From Verrucomicrobiaceae bacterium (GTDB lineage Bacteria; Verrucomicrobiota; Verrucomicrobiia; Verrucomicrobiales; Verrucomicrobiaceae), in assembly GCA_027484445.1 (NCBI GenBank), contig JAIXSY010000004.1:1-47535 (forward strand): DNA of 47,535 nt. Direction: 5' to 3'. This document shows, piece by piece, positions 1 through 11,700 of the stretch. The notes beneath the pieces were generated by a model. It saw only the letters and a program-made list of their open reading frames with translations. It ran no database searches and was not told the origin of the DNA. Every line of letters begins with the position of its first letter. The stretch's first letter is position 1. The translations under genes were made by a program, and so were the position numbers.

Positions 1-680
1 ATGACCTTGGCGTGCGGGCGGCCATCCTGGGTGCTGACGAGGATGTTGCTGGGCTTCAGGTCGCGGTGGATGACGCCTTTGCTGTGCGCGTGCTGGATGG
101 CCTGGCAGACCTGCTGCATGAGGGCCAGCCGCTCGCGCACGGGCAGCTGCTTTTCATCCGCATACTGGGTGATGGGCACGCCGCGCACCAGCTCCATGAC
201 AAAGTAGGGGTGGCCCTGGGCGTCGGCACCGGCATCGAGCACGCGGGCGATGTGCGGGTGGTCCATGAGGGCCAGGGCCTGGCGCTCGGCCTCAAAGCGG
301 GCGATGACCTGGCGCGAGTCCAGGCCGGTGCGGATGAGCTTCAGCGCGACCTCGCGGCGGATGGGCTGCTTTTGCACCGCGCGGAAGACATCGCCCATGC
401 CGCCGTGGCCGATGCGCTCCAGGATGCGGTAGGGGCCGATGTGGGTGGGCGTAACACGAACTTCCGAGTTCGTGGCTGCTTGAGGAACGAGCTTGGAAGC
501 TCGTTCTACGGTGTCGGCTTCGCCGAAGTAGGCGTCAGCAGCGCTGGCATCAGCGAGCAGGGCATCCAGCCGCGCACGCAGCTCGGGCTGGTGGGCGCAG
601 GCCTCGTCGAGAAAAGCCGCGCGTGCGGCGGGATCGGAGATCTCACGGGCCTGGAGGAAGAGGTCGTCAAAGTGATTCAT
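1..680 (-). CDS. Serine/threonine protein kinase, N-terminal part (gene runs off the left edge)
   Basis: The reading frame starts at the ATG complementary to 678-680 and stays open to the window edge, giving 226 residues. After a ~80-residue N-terminal region (acidic start MNHFDDLF, then a short linker) a protein kinase domain begins. Visible are the glycine loop GHGGMG (residues 91-96), the ATP-binding lysine in VALKLI (K114), a candidate helix-C glutamate (E131) and the catalytic loop HRDLKPSN (D207). The DFG motif and C-lobe lie outside the window. Kinases of this Hanks type are numerous in Verrucomicrobia and Planctomycetes and often carry C-terminal sensor or TPR parts; whether this one does cannot be seen. 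The linker at residues 59-76 is encoded by two palindromic repeats. No ECF sigma-factor gene, a common upstream partner, is present; the next gene is a divergent aldolase. Confidence 0.93.
   Translation of the reverse strand, partial: MNHFDDLFLQAREISDPAARAAFLDEACAHQPELRARLDALLADASAADAYFGEADTVERASKLVPQAATNSEVRVTPTHIGPYRILERIGHGGMGDVFRAVQKQPIRREVALKLIRTGLDSRQVIARFEAERQALALMDHPHIARVLDAGADAQGHPYFVMELVRGVPITQYADEKQLPVRERLALMQQVCQAIQHAHSKGVIHRDLKPSNILVSTQDGRPHAKV
455..506. repeat. Pair of REP-like palindromes inside the kinase gene
   Basis: Two perfect hairpins lie 10 bp apart. The first is CACGAACT-tccg-AGTTCGTG at 455-474 (8-bp stem); the second is GAACGAGCT-tgga-AGCTCGTTC at 485-506 (9-bp stem). 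They keep the kinase frame open and encode the linker between the N-terminal region and the kinase domain. The compact, adjacent-hairpin form resembles dispersed intergenic palindromes of verrucomicrobial genomes. That resemblance is from memory and was not searched. Confidence 0.6.
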
Positions 681-941
681 GGCACACCTACAGGCGCAAA
701 CGGCAGCAGGAAGCGCTCACGGGCGAGAAGATTTTTTTCGCACTCTCGACAGATGGGTGACGATCGGCGGAAATCGAGTCTGAACCTGGCAGTCGTATGC
801 AGGTAAACCTGGATTTCCCATTCCACCCTGGCGAGGGAAGGCAAACTGGCTCTTGGAATCAGCGTGGACCAGAACCTGCCAGCAATGGCCCGCATTCGCC
901 CTTGCCTCTGCCATCATCCCCGGCCATGCATCGGGCCGCTC

Positions 942-1736
942 ATGACCCGCCAAGAAAACCTGGAAACCTTCTTTCGCAACGGACGCACCGTGATCCTCCC
1001 CCTTGACCACGGCTGCGCCATCCCTGTCCCTGGCCTGGAAAACCCCTTTGACATGATTGACCGAGTCAGTCCCTACGTGGATGGATACGTCATCAATCTC
1101 GGCGTCGCCATGCGCGCAGCGGACTCCATGGCCGGCAAAGGCATCTGCCTGCGCACCGACACCTACAACACCCGGATCACCGGAGAAGGCGCAGGTTCTG
1201 TGAATGTGTATGGCGTCGAAGAAGCTGAAATGGTCGGTGCGAACGCCGTCATGAACATGCTCTACCCCGGCGGCCCAAACGAGCGCATCAATTACCAAGA
1301 AGTCGCTGATTTGATCCGCAGCAGCTTCGACCTCGACATTCCCACCATCATTGAGGCTCTGCCCGTTGGTCTTGGCCAAAGCGCCCACTACACGTTGGAC
1401 AAAGTGCAGTTCGCCGCTCGTCTTGCCGCAGAACTAGGGGCCGATGTCGTCAAGGTGCCCTACCCGACCGATGCCAATCCTGGAGACTTCCGCAAAGTCA
1501 CCGAAAACTGCTTTATCCCCGTCATCATCCTGGGAGGCGCTGCCATGAACGACGACGCCAGCCTGCTGAAAATGGTGGAAGATGCCATGGATGCTGGAGC
1601 CGCAGGCATCGCCATCGGCCGCAATGTCTGGCAGCACAAAAATCCTGCGGCTATCGCCCGCAGCCTCGCCGCGATCGTCCATGAAGAAGCCTCTGCGCTT
1701 GAGGCCTTAGCGCTGTTGAAAGAACCGCTTCGCTGA
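942..1736 (+). CDS. Class I aldolase of the DeoC/LacD (DhnA, LsrF-like) family
   Basis: The 264-residue protein has the layout of the DhnA-type class I aldolases: an early LDHG motif (D22), a (beta/alpha)8 barrel, VVKVPYP with the expected Schiff-base lysine (K171), and a phosphate-binding end in GAAGIAIGRNVWQ. Family members include archaeal-type fructose-bisphosphate aldolase, ADH synthase for aromatic amino acids, and LsrF for phospho-autoinducer-2. The sequence does not fix the substrate, and no shikimate or lsr genes are adjacent. I chose ATG 942, directly before MTRQENLETFF, which matches the usual N-terminus. A GTG at 864 in the same frame would add 26 residues of unlikely composition. 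The gene is divergent from the kinase and 30 bp ahead of a secreted-protein gene. Confidence 0.85.
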   Translation: MTRQENLETFFRNGRTVILPLDHGCAIPVPGLENPFDMIDRVSPYVDGYVINLGVAMRAADSMAGKGICLRTDTYNTRITGEGAGSVNVYGVEEAEMVGANAVMNMLYPGGPNERINYQEVADLIRSSFDLDIPTIIEALPVGLGQSAHYTLDKVQFAARLAAELGADVVKVPYPTDANPGDFRKVTENCFIPVIILGGAAMNDDASLLKMVEDAMDAGAAGIAIGRNVWQHKNPAAIARSLAAIVHEEASALEALALLKEPLR

Positions 1737-1766
1737 TCCAGTTCCGTTCGGCCTTACTTTGTCGCC

Positions 1767-2429
1767 ATGAAGCTCCGTCGCCTCGCTACCGCTGCCGTTT
1801 TCTTCACCACCCTTGGCCACAGCATTGCGGCTGAAAAAAAGACCTTCACCATCACCGCTGACGATTGGGCCGAAGGTGAACCGCCGAAGGAAGTATTCAT
1901 CGTCGAGGGCAAAATCCAGATCACAGCCAAAGAGGGCAACAAAGCCATTGTCATCGACCCCGGCGCAGAACTTACCGATGCTTGTGCCCAGGTTGCCAGC
2001 TCGGCGGCTGGAGAGTCCAGCATTCAGGCTCGTGTCTTCGCCAGCAAACGCGCCCGCAGTGTGCCGAAATTCGGAGTCAGTGTGCACGGCATGAGCGGCT
2101 ACCGCCTGCTGGTCAATGCGGCCAAAAAACAGCTCGAGCTGGTGAAATCCGACACCGTCATGGCCAGTGTGCCCTTCACCTGGACCAGCGATGCTTGGCT
2201 GCATCTCAAGCTCGAGGTTTTGCGGGCAGAGGGTGACGCCTGGAAGATCACGGGCAAAGCCTGGCCTGCTGACACCAGCGAGCCCGCCACAGCAACCCTC
2301 CAAGCCGAAGACAAAGGCCTCAAAGGCCAAGGCAAAGCTGGCCTCTGGGGCACGCCCTACTCCCAAACGCCCATTTTTTTTGATGACATCCAAGTCAGCA
2401 TCGAGACTGCACCTGCCGCAGCTCCTTGA
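1767..2429 (+). CDS. Secreted protein of unknown function, possibly a concanavalin-like beta-sandwich
   Basis: The 220-residue product starts with a clear signal peptide (MKLRRLATAAVFFTTLGHS, cleavage likely after IAA). The mature part is rich in alternating beta-strand patterns. Its C-terminal half (SYRLLVN..., DAWLHLKLEV..., and the ending GLWGTPYSQTPIFFDDIQVSIE) resembles the last strands of LamG/DUF1080-type beta-sandwich domains that are common in secreted verrucomicrobial proteins. There are no obvious catalytic residues. It may share a transcript with the aldolase 30 bp upstream. The fold call is an inference from strand pattern and the closing FDDI motif; function is unknown. Confidence 0.75.
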   Translation: MKLRRLATAAVFFTTLGHSIAAEKKTFTITADDWAEGEPPKEVFIVEGKIQITAKEGNKAIVIDPGAELTDACAQVASSAAGESSIQARVFASKRARSVPKFGVSVHGMSGYRLLVNAAKKQLELVKSDTVMASVPFTWTSDAWLHLKLEVLRAEGDAWKITGKAWPADTSEPATATLQAEDKGLKGQGKAGLWGTPYSQTPIFFDDIQVSIETAPAAAP

Positions 2430-2647
2430 TGAAAGCGGCTTTTAAACCAGGCCCCCGGAGTTCTCTGTCGTCAAGCTATCCCAACCGCACTGAACTTCGT
2501 CTCCCAGCCCGAATCGTTAGCTTTTGTGCCTAGATTGGGCTGACCTTAGCGTTCCTTGGAAAACATCTGTCTCAAGATTGACGGATGAGATCTTCGGAAA
2601 GGTTTTCCCTCCACGAAAGACAGCCTGACGATCTCCTCATCAAGCAG

Positions 2648-2675
2648 AACGCCTCTCTGCAATCAGAGAGGCGTT
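2648..2675. terminator. Perfect 12-bp hairpin between convergent genes
   Basis: AACGCCTCTCTG and its exact reverse complement flank a 4-nt CAAT loop. It lies 218 bp after the stop of the secreted-protein gene and 73 bp after the stop of the giant minus-strand gene. There is no T-run on either side, so it fits a bidirectional transcript-end or stability hairpin rather than a textbook intrinsic terminator. The rest of 2430-2748 shows no gene. Confidence 0.5.
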
Positions 2676-2748
2676 CGAGGGTTGAGCCCGGATGCCGACC
2701 TTCGGCGGGGCAGGAATGCCCAGGCTACGCAGAACTTCGGGATTCGGG

Positions 2749-5700
2749 TTAAGGCGCTCCCAGCAAGACCCTACCGACCTCAGGGTTGACATCGCTCAGG
2801 CGATTGCTTCGGAAGAAGCCATAGCCACCTTTGGCGTTTCCTTTTTCCAGCAGGATACCACGGAACGTCGGCTTCACGGTCGAGGGGCTTGTCCAGTTCG
2901 GGGTGAAGCTGCCGCTCATCGTCCCCAAGCTCGCACTCGCCGTGAGTGTGAACGTGCTGTTCGTTGCTGGGATTCGCGCGATCAAGTTATCCACAATCCT
3001 TAGCGCACTCACCAGCACGGGGCTGGTCAGTTTACCATCACTCATCACCAGCTCGCTGTTCCCCACGTTCGCAGCGCTAGTGCTCAAGCCCAGGATGCTT
3101 TGCAAGGTGCGACTGCTGTTGTAGAGCGCGCCAACGCCATCGACGATGATGCCATTTGGCCATCCTGCGGTGTAGAGCTGCGTGGCCTGGGCTGCCGCGC
3201 TGGTGCCGGGCAGCTCAGTGACAGCGGCACGTGTCCATAGCAGATCGTCGCCCGTCAGATCGCTATCCGCCTGCGTCGCATCAAACCTCAGCGTGCCGCT
3301 GAAGGTCCCCGTGAGCGTGCCTCCCCGCGCGGCCATGCCATGCGTGAGCAGTTGGGCGAAGAAGCTGGCCTGCTGCCCGCTCACCAAGCCGCCTGAGGCC
3401 GTCCAGCCTGTCCCATCGGCCAAGATGCCCGTCGCCGTGAACGTGCCGGCACGCGCGAGACTGATCGTGCCGAAGCCGTCTCCTTGAGGGTAAGTCGTGC
3501 GATCTCGGGCGATCGGCTGCGCCTGCGCTGGCAGCGCAAGGCTGTAGAATCCGCTGATCAGCGTGCTCGCTGCATTGCTGCGGTTCATCAGTGCATCTGG
3601 GATCGGGTTTGTGGCTGTGTAGGCGATGCGCTCCAAGCTGCCACGACTCCACACCGAGCCCGCGCGTTGCACCTGAGCTCCGATTTGGCCCGAGGCAAAA
3701 CTCAGGCTCAAGACATCACCATTCGCCAGGGTCAGCGTCGAGCGCATCTGCCCCGCCACATTGAATACCGAACTGCCATTGCCCATGAAGATGGCGGCAA
3801 AGCTCGTCGTCGTGCCGTTGTAGAGCAGTCGGCCCGAGAAGGCCCCCGTCGTCGGCGTCAGCGTGCCAGTGATCCAGCCCACGCGATCCAGCGCCGGGAG
3901 GTTCCCCACCTCAGGCCGCACGAGACCGTAGAACACATTGCCCTGACCCGCCGCAGGCTGGAAGGGATTCGCCACAAACGCGGCCGTCACCGTGCTGGCC
4001 ACATTGGCCGCAGGCATGGTGTAGGTAAAGCTGGAGGCGATGGCCGATGCACCGTCCGGCAGAGAGCTCCAGTGGCTGAAGACTTGACCGGCAGCAGGTG
4101 TGGCGGTCACCGTCACCACCGTGTTGGGCAGCACACCGTAGGTGCGCAGGCTGCCCGAAGTGGTCAGCAGCAACGTGGAGGACGCCGGCGTAGATCGTGC
4201 CGTGACACCGCCCGTGCTGCCCAGGCCTGCCGCGAGACGGTAGCGCTGGGTGAAGGTGAAGCTGCGTGTGGTAGCGAGGCTAGGGATGCCATTGCCATCG
4301 TAAGCGATGACCTCCAGTGTGTTCAGCCCGACCTGAGGCGTGATGGATAGCGACCAGGGGCGCGTGATGCCCGAGACGGTGCCCAGCGTCGCTTCCACCG
4401 GAGCAGCGCTGTTGAGCGCCACAGTGACACGCGTGATGCCCGCGCGGCCGACATCCACCGCCTGACCCGAGATCGCGTAAGGCGAGATCGAGCTGACCGT
4501 CGTGGCCGTGGCCGCAGGAGTCGTCAGACTGACCGTAGGGCGAGCCCAGGCCAGGATGCGCACGATGCCCGTGGACAGCGTGCTGCTGAGGCTGGTGCCA
4601 GCGGGCACGTCGCTCAGCGTGGCAAAGAAGCGCCGGTTGGGTTGCACGCCCGTTTGCGAGATGAGCGGGATGGTCACTGTTTTCGCCATCTCATTGAGGG
4701 CAAAGTTCACCACCACATTCTGAGCTTGGTAATGGGTTCCGGAGACCGCAGGCTGATAGGTCAGACGCTGAACCACGGCCGAGCCATCCTGAGTGGTCAG
4801 ACGCACGCTCGTGGCTGCCGTGCCGCCCGTGCGCACTAGCGTCATCACCACCTTAGACGCGCCCTGCGTCACATCATAAGCCTCCGAGCTAAACCCAATC
4901 GTTCCCCCAGGAGCTGGGGTGGCAACCCCCTGAATGGCAAAACGATAATCAGGGCGGAATGGATCGTTGCTGAGGATGCTAACGATCGCATTTCGAGTAC
5001 CAGCGGCGAGTGGCTGGAACAGAATCTGGAGGGTGGCGGAGCCACTGAGCGCTGCGAGTGAGCTGGGTGGCATGGTCACGACACGGAAGTCTCCTGAATG
5101 CGTGCCAGTGATCTCTACACGTGGCGTGGCGCTGAGGGAAAGACTGAGAGCGCCAGTGTTGGCGAGAGTAAAGGTGCGGACAGCCACAGCGGACTGAACG
5201 ATTGAACCAAAATGAGTGCCATCCAAAGAAGTCGGACTGACATCATTGTTGAGAATAGCTCGACCATTTCCAGAGACCGACAAAACCGGTCTCGGCGTGT
5301 TTTGGACAATGCTGATCACGAAGCTTTGTTCCTGGAAAAGGGCGTCAGGTCCATTGTCGGTGGCACGCACACGAATGAAGTAGATGGACTTGCTCGCGAA
5401 GACAGCCGAGTCATTCAAGTTCAAGTTGTTTCCACTGATGCTGAAGCTCGCATTATCTTCGTCACCCAGTCCTGGGACAAGGCTAAGGACGTGCGATTGT
5501 CCGACATCTTGATCAAAGACCGAGAATGATCCGACCGTGGCTCCGGGAAGATTGTTTTCGAAAATCGCCGCTGAAGACAGCAGCAAACCCGAAGGTTCAT
5601 CATTCAAGTTCACCACCGAGATCGTGAATGCCTTGGCGAACACACCGCCCGCGCTATCCCTGACTTGAATTCGAATGCTGTAGGAAGACCGCAGCTCGAA

Positions 5701-8700
5701 GTCAGGATTTTCATTCAAAATCAGATTGGTTTCATCCAGGCTGAAGAATGAATTGTGCGTGTCACCAGCACCTGCCACCAAGGAGTAGGACAGTGTGCGA
5801 TTCGGATTTCCACCCACTGCACCGAGGGTTCCAATGATCGTTCCCGGCCCGTGGTTCTCATTGATGGTGGAGGAGCTAAGAAGAAGGTCAGACAGAGCCG
5901 TGGTAGGTTGTGCACCCGTGCCCGTCAGGAAAAGCGTGAAGTCACCCTCGTCTGGATCGTTGGACGTGATGTTCAACAGCGCATTCCGGCTGCCCAATGC
6001 CGAAGGACTAAACGTGATCGAGAAGGTTCGAGCCCCTGTCGGCCCAGAGATTGGCGGCGGCGAACTCAGGCTCGTCAGGGTGTAGTCGCCTGACGCTGCA
6101 CCGAACAGAGCCAAGTTCACGCCATTGAGTAAGGCAGATCCTAGATTCCGAATCGTGAACGTGCGGCTCACAACCGTGCCCGTGGTCACCTCTCCCAAAT
6201 CGAACAAAGCACCATTTTCTAAAACGGTCGATGAGGCATCACTCAACTCAAACTCTGGCGCTACCACTCCAACTCCTGAAAGCAGGATATCAAAAGGAGA
6301 CTCGTCCAAATCATTGCTAGTGACGCGCAACACCGCCTGATGAGAGGTCGCAGTCGTTGGCGAATAACGCACCACCAGCGAAACTCCATCCGCAGGTGCG
6401 AGCGTCGTTGCGGGAAGGATCGTCTGGAGACTGAATTGCGAAAGATTAGATCCCATAATCTGCGCTGACAGTCCTGTCAGATCGAGCGCTCCCACGTTGG
6501 AGATATTGAAGACGATATCACGGTAAGCATTCACGGCCTGAGAGCCGTAAACGACGGGCGTAGCAGAACCCGCCACCAGTTCTTGACCATTCGCCGCAAT
6601 GACGATTTCAGGCATCGCATCACCCACACCTCGGAGATGAATCACAAAGGGGCTTTCGTCCGCATCATTGCTGCGAATGTATAGAGTCGCCGTTCGAACC
6701 CCTGCCGCCGAGGGTTCAAATTCGACCTTGAATGTCGTCGAGGTTTCTCCCTCCAAATCCGTAAGATTATTTTCCCTGATTTGGAAGTCGATGCTGCTAG
6801 GACCATCCACAATGAAATCAAGATTGGACAGATTGGCCAAGCCTTGATTGATCAGCGTGAAGTCCATCACGACAGTCTGCCCCGTCGGGATAACCCCAAA
6901 GTCCACAGGTGTGAGGTTGCCTGAAGGTAGATTGATGCTGCCAGCCGTTTTTGTCACCGCAATTTCAGGCTTTGGAATCGTGGCCGAATTGCCAGACACA
7001 AAAACCTCAATCACCCCTTCATCAGGATCATCCGAGCTGATCGCAAAACTAGCGACCAATCCATCCGTGTTCAGCTCAGAGTTCGAGAGCGTGACGTCAA
7101 AGGTCAGGGTTCCGCCGGGGGCCAATTCATAAACCTCAGGAACATCAAGGCTGATGAGGGCATTGCTAGTCACGGGGACCGCATCTCCGATACGGATCGA
7201 ACTCAAAGGACCCACGCCATCGTTGCGCAAGGTGAAGGTCAACGTCGTCTGTCCCGAAGGAGGGATAGAACCGAAATTCAGCGCCCCACCCGACGAGATG
7301 ACTGACCCGGCCTGAAGCAGGGTGATGTCTGGAACCAGGGTGGAAGCTGGTGTGTAAACCAAATTCAGATCCGTACCACTTTGTGCGATGGAGAAACTTC
7401 CGCCACGAAGGTCGTTCGAGAAGCGGTTCGCCGTAATGACAAACTTACTGGGGTGGAAGCCGATGATGTTGCCAGCTGAAACGAGCTTCCAAGACCTTGC
7501 CACATACGGGCTGAAGTTTGCAAGATTACCCGGTGAGTTATCCGGCAACAGAGATTCAATTTCTAAATAGAGAGGATCATCGGCAGTTGCGATGATCTCG
7601 AAGTCCTCACCTACTTTGTAGTAATCCCAATTCAGACCTGGCAAGCCGTTGGCATCATTGATGTCCCAAACGATGGTCACCCCATCCTCCCAGATCAGAT
7701 CTTCGGCTTCCTCTGACATCCCTGGGCTACATCCATTTTTGGATATGCTACTTCCTCTGAGGCCAGCGCTTTTCTTTCCAATCATTTTCGGGGATTTAAA
7801 GCCACCCTTTCGAGACTGCTTTTTCGTCCTGCCCGCTTTGGTGGATTTTGCGTTTCCTCCTTTTGCTCTGCTTAACGATTTCTTACCCTTGGCGTTTTTT
7901 CCTTTGTAGATGCCACGCTTATTTTTGCTCTTTCCAGCCTTCTTCGACTTTTCTCTCGCGGATGGTTTGCTCTTGCGGCCAGCACGTGACTTAATGCGAC
8001 TTTTGGAAGTGAAAAAAGTCTCAGTTTCTTCTGGCAAAAAGCTTTTGTATTCAATGTCATCCGACTTTCCATCATAGAAAGCCAACCCAGCATATTCTCC
8101 AAGCAAAGGTTTGAGTGATATGAAGGAATTCGGAGTTGAAACGCGTTGAACGAGTTCTCTTCTACTAGATGGCCAGGAAGTGCCCTGATTATCTCTGGAC
8201 CAAGCGTAATTCAAAGAGGTCGAATCTGAATAGTAACTTACTGCTGGAACTCCCCCCACCACGCTCATTGAAACGTAGGCATTCAAGTGACACTTGTCAT
8301 CGATAACCTCAGGCTGATATGGCCATTCAGATCCAGGTCGATCTACAGCCCTTATGTATAGCAAGGACGTTTGCTTATTTTGTCTCGGTGAGCTAGGTGC
8401 AAGCCCCACGAAGGCAATCGCAGGTCTCTGTTGAATTAAATTCAGGCTCAAAGCTCCAAGCGCATTCACTGCTCGACTAAATGTTTCGGGCGTTCCCCAA
8501 GCTGTCCCTGTTGCATTGTTGGCACGACGATAAAACAAAGTTCGATTGGTAAGGTTCAAGCAAGCAATTGCTGGACATCTATCCACGACAATCATGCTGG
8601 GGAAAGATCCCACATCTCCAAGTGACGAAACCGTTACGGCGGTGCCCCAAGAACTTCCATTCGCATTCAAAGCGCGAATATACAGCAAGTCATTGTTCGA

Positions 8701-11700
8701 GGTTGATTTGAAAGCTATGGCAGGATTGCCATTCACTTGAACCATGGAGGTAAACTCACCTTTACCCGTATAGACAACCACGGGTGTGCCCCAGCGGGTT
8801 CCCCAAATATCCAAGGCTCTTGCATACTTGAGTTGGTCTCCATTCTTCGTCCAGTATGCAATCGCTGGATTTCCGTTGATCACAAAAAGAGAGGTATAAA
8901 TCCCAACTTCACCTGCGGAATCTACGGTGATGGCAGCTTGGAAAGAAGCGCCATCGGCAGAGGCCGCACGCATGTACTTCAGGTCGCCATTGGCCTCATC
9001 GTAGTAGCTGACTGCCGGAAAACCTTCCACGATGGCCTGTGACGCATACTGACCTTCCTTGCGAACGACTTCAGGAGCTTCACTCACTACCTCAATGGAT
9101 CCATAGCTGACTCCTTTGTTCTCAAAAGCACCATCGTTGATTTCGATGTCTAGGTTGTTTTTCGCGTCTGAAGAAAGAGTCAGTGTTCCTTCCCCCTCTT
9201 TCGTTAGCTTGGTCACAACCTCAGGCGTCGATGTGCTCACAGTACCGCTGATGACGACATCGGCCTCCGTGGTTAGCGTTTTAGAGCCACTCACCTCCAC
9301 AGGGCCATTGAGCTGAAGAGTATCTCCCTTCACCACACTGTCGGCTTTGATTTCGATCGGGTTGTTTAATTGGCGATCTCCAATCGCTTCAAGAGTGCCC
9401 CCCGAAAGAGTGACCGGTCCAGTTCCAGCAGAAGAATCGCCAGCAATCGCCAGCGTGCCTTGCTTTACATCGACCCCGCCCTGGAAGGTATTGTTTCCTG
9501 CTAAAATGAGGTCACCTGTTCCCAGCTTGGTGATCTGAACGTTGCCGCCACTGGAACTTTGGATGGAACCATCAATGTCGAGGTTTCCATCCGTCTGCAA
9601 TGACTTCGAACCAGACAGGGACACAGGTCCACTCAAGCCAATGCCTGCTCCCGTCACCACTGTGTCGTTGGTGATGGTGACTGGATTGGCCAAAACGCGG
9701 GTTTCACCGATGGCGTTCAAATCCGCCCCGCCTAAGGTAACGGGGCCGCTGCCGAGAGCTTGATCATCACCAATGCCCACGACTCCTTGCGTCGCTTTGA
9801 ATCCACCGGTGAAGGTGCTCGGCGAATTTAGATTGAGCGTGCCTGTGCCAGTTTTTTCCAATTCCCCACTGCCCTCGATGGGGCCATTGATCGTGACTGT
9901 GGTGTTCGTCTGGATGACCGGTGTGCCTGAGACAGTGACAGGGCCGGAAAGAGTGACAGGCTGATTGGTGGTGATGCCGCCATCCCCCGATAGGGTCACT
10001 GGATTGCTGATCGTGGTGGGTTGGGTGATGGTCATCGTGCTGTTGTTCAGCACCACAGGTTCGGTCGCATTCACCGTCATGTTCACGATTCCCGTGGCGA
10101 CGCCGCCCACTCCATCGGAGAGCGTGTAATTGAATGTGGCACTGCCTGTGAAAGCGGCAGCCGGTGTGTAGGTGATGACTCCAGCAGTCAGCGAGATCGA
10201 GGCCCCCTGCGTGGCATTTTGCACTGAAGTTACCGTGAGCACATCGTTGTCTTGATCACGGTCATTGGCGATCAAATCCGCCACATCTATCGTGCGTGAC
10301 ACATTCGTGGGAGTGGCAAAGGCGTTAGCGATCGCCACCGGCAAATCATTCGCATTGAGAACCGTAATGGTGAATGACTTTTCGAAGAACAGTCCGCCTT
10401 GATCCGTGGTGCGCACGCGAAGGCTGTAGCTGCCCTTGGTTTCAAAATCGGTGCTAACGGATAACCTCAAGTTATTGCCGTCAATGTTGAAGGAGGCATT
10501 GTCCGTTCCACCGGCACCCGACACAAGGGCGAAGCTGTAGCTCGCGCCCACATCGGGATCACCGAGGGCATTCAGCGTGCCTACTGTCGCATTGACTGCA
10601 TTGTTTTCCGTGATGGTCGATGAGGAAAGCGAAAGGTCTGTCGGCGGCTCATTCACGTTTGTGATCGTCACCGTCAGCGCCTTCGCGAAGATGCCGCCTA
10701 GGCCATCGTCAGCCTGCACACGGAGGCTGTAGCTGCTTTTGAATTCAAAATTCGCACTTGGTGTTAGGCGAAGAGCGCTGCCCAAGATGCTGAAGCTTGA
10801 GTTGTCCGTGCTGCCTGCACCGCTGACAAGACTGAAGGTATGCGTGGCACCGGCATCGGGATCACCCACTGCGGTGAGGGTGCCCACGGTCGCATTCGCC
10901 AAGTTGTTTTCCGCGATGCTGGAAGGGCTCAGCGTGAGATCTGTCGTCGCTTCGTTCACGTTCGTGATCGTCACCGTTAGCGCCTTGGCAAAGGTGCCGC
11001 CCAATCCGTCACTAGCCTGCACACGCAGGCTATAGCTGCTCTTGGTCTCGAAGTCAGCGCTGGGAATCAGACGCAGAGAGGTGCCAGAGATGGTGAAACT
11101 CGAATTGTCCGCGCTGCCTGCACCGCTGACGAGACTGAAGGTGTGCGTGGCCCCAGCGTCAGGATCACCGGTGGCACCTAGGGTGCCCACGGTCGCATTG
11201 GCAGCATTGTTTTCCGCGATGCTAGAAGAGGACAGTGTGATATCCGTCGGAGGCTCATTCACGTTGGTGATGGTGACAGTTAGGTCTTTGTCATACAGCC
11301 CTCCATTGCCGTCATTCGCACGCACGCGAACGCTGTAGCTAGACTTCGCTTCGAAATTTGGGACAAGGTTCAAGAAAAGCGTGCTACCGCTAATGCTAAA
11401 GCTTGAGTTATCCGTGCCGCCTGCGACGAGGCTGAAGCTATGTGTCTGAGAGGCATCAGGATCGGTAGCGGTTAAGGTGCCAACGGAGCTACCGCTGGGG
11501 CTATTCTCGGGCAAACTGCCAGGATTTAGCGTGATGTTGGTGGGCGCTTGATTGGGAGCAGCAACCGTGAATTGCGCCGAGTAGCTGCGCGTCTCCGAGG
11601 CAAAGAGTAAGCCGCCCACTTGAAAACTCTGTCCCAGGCTTATCTCAAAAGTGAGCGAAGGAGTAAACATCCACTGGGTAGGCCCCGCATAGTCCCAATC

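Noticed and set aside
12..806. 264-residue plus-strand frame overlapping the kinase
   Set aside because: It is antisense to a clear kinase with all motifs; its length comes from high G+C.
864..941. GTG-started 26-residue extension of the aldolase
   Set aside because: The extension (Cys/His/Pro/Arg-rich) has no counterpart in the family and the ATG at 942 matches the usual N-terminus.
2692..3003. Small plus-strand gene after the hairpin
   Set aside because: It is antisense to the conserved C-terminus of the giant protein and has no ribosome site or recognisable pattern.
10350..11560. CRISPR-like periodic repeats
   Set aside because: The ~305-bp period is that of coding cadherin-like domains; no short direct repeats with unique spacers.
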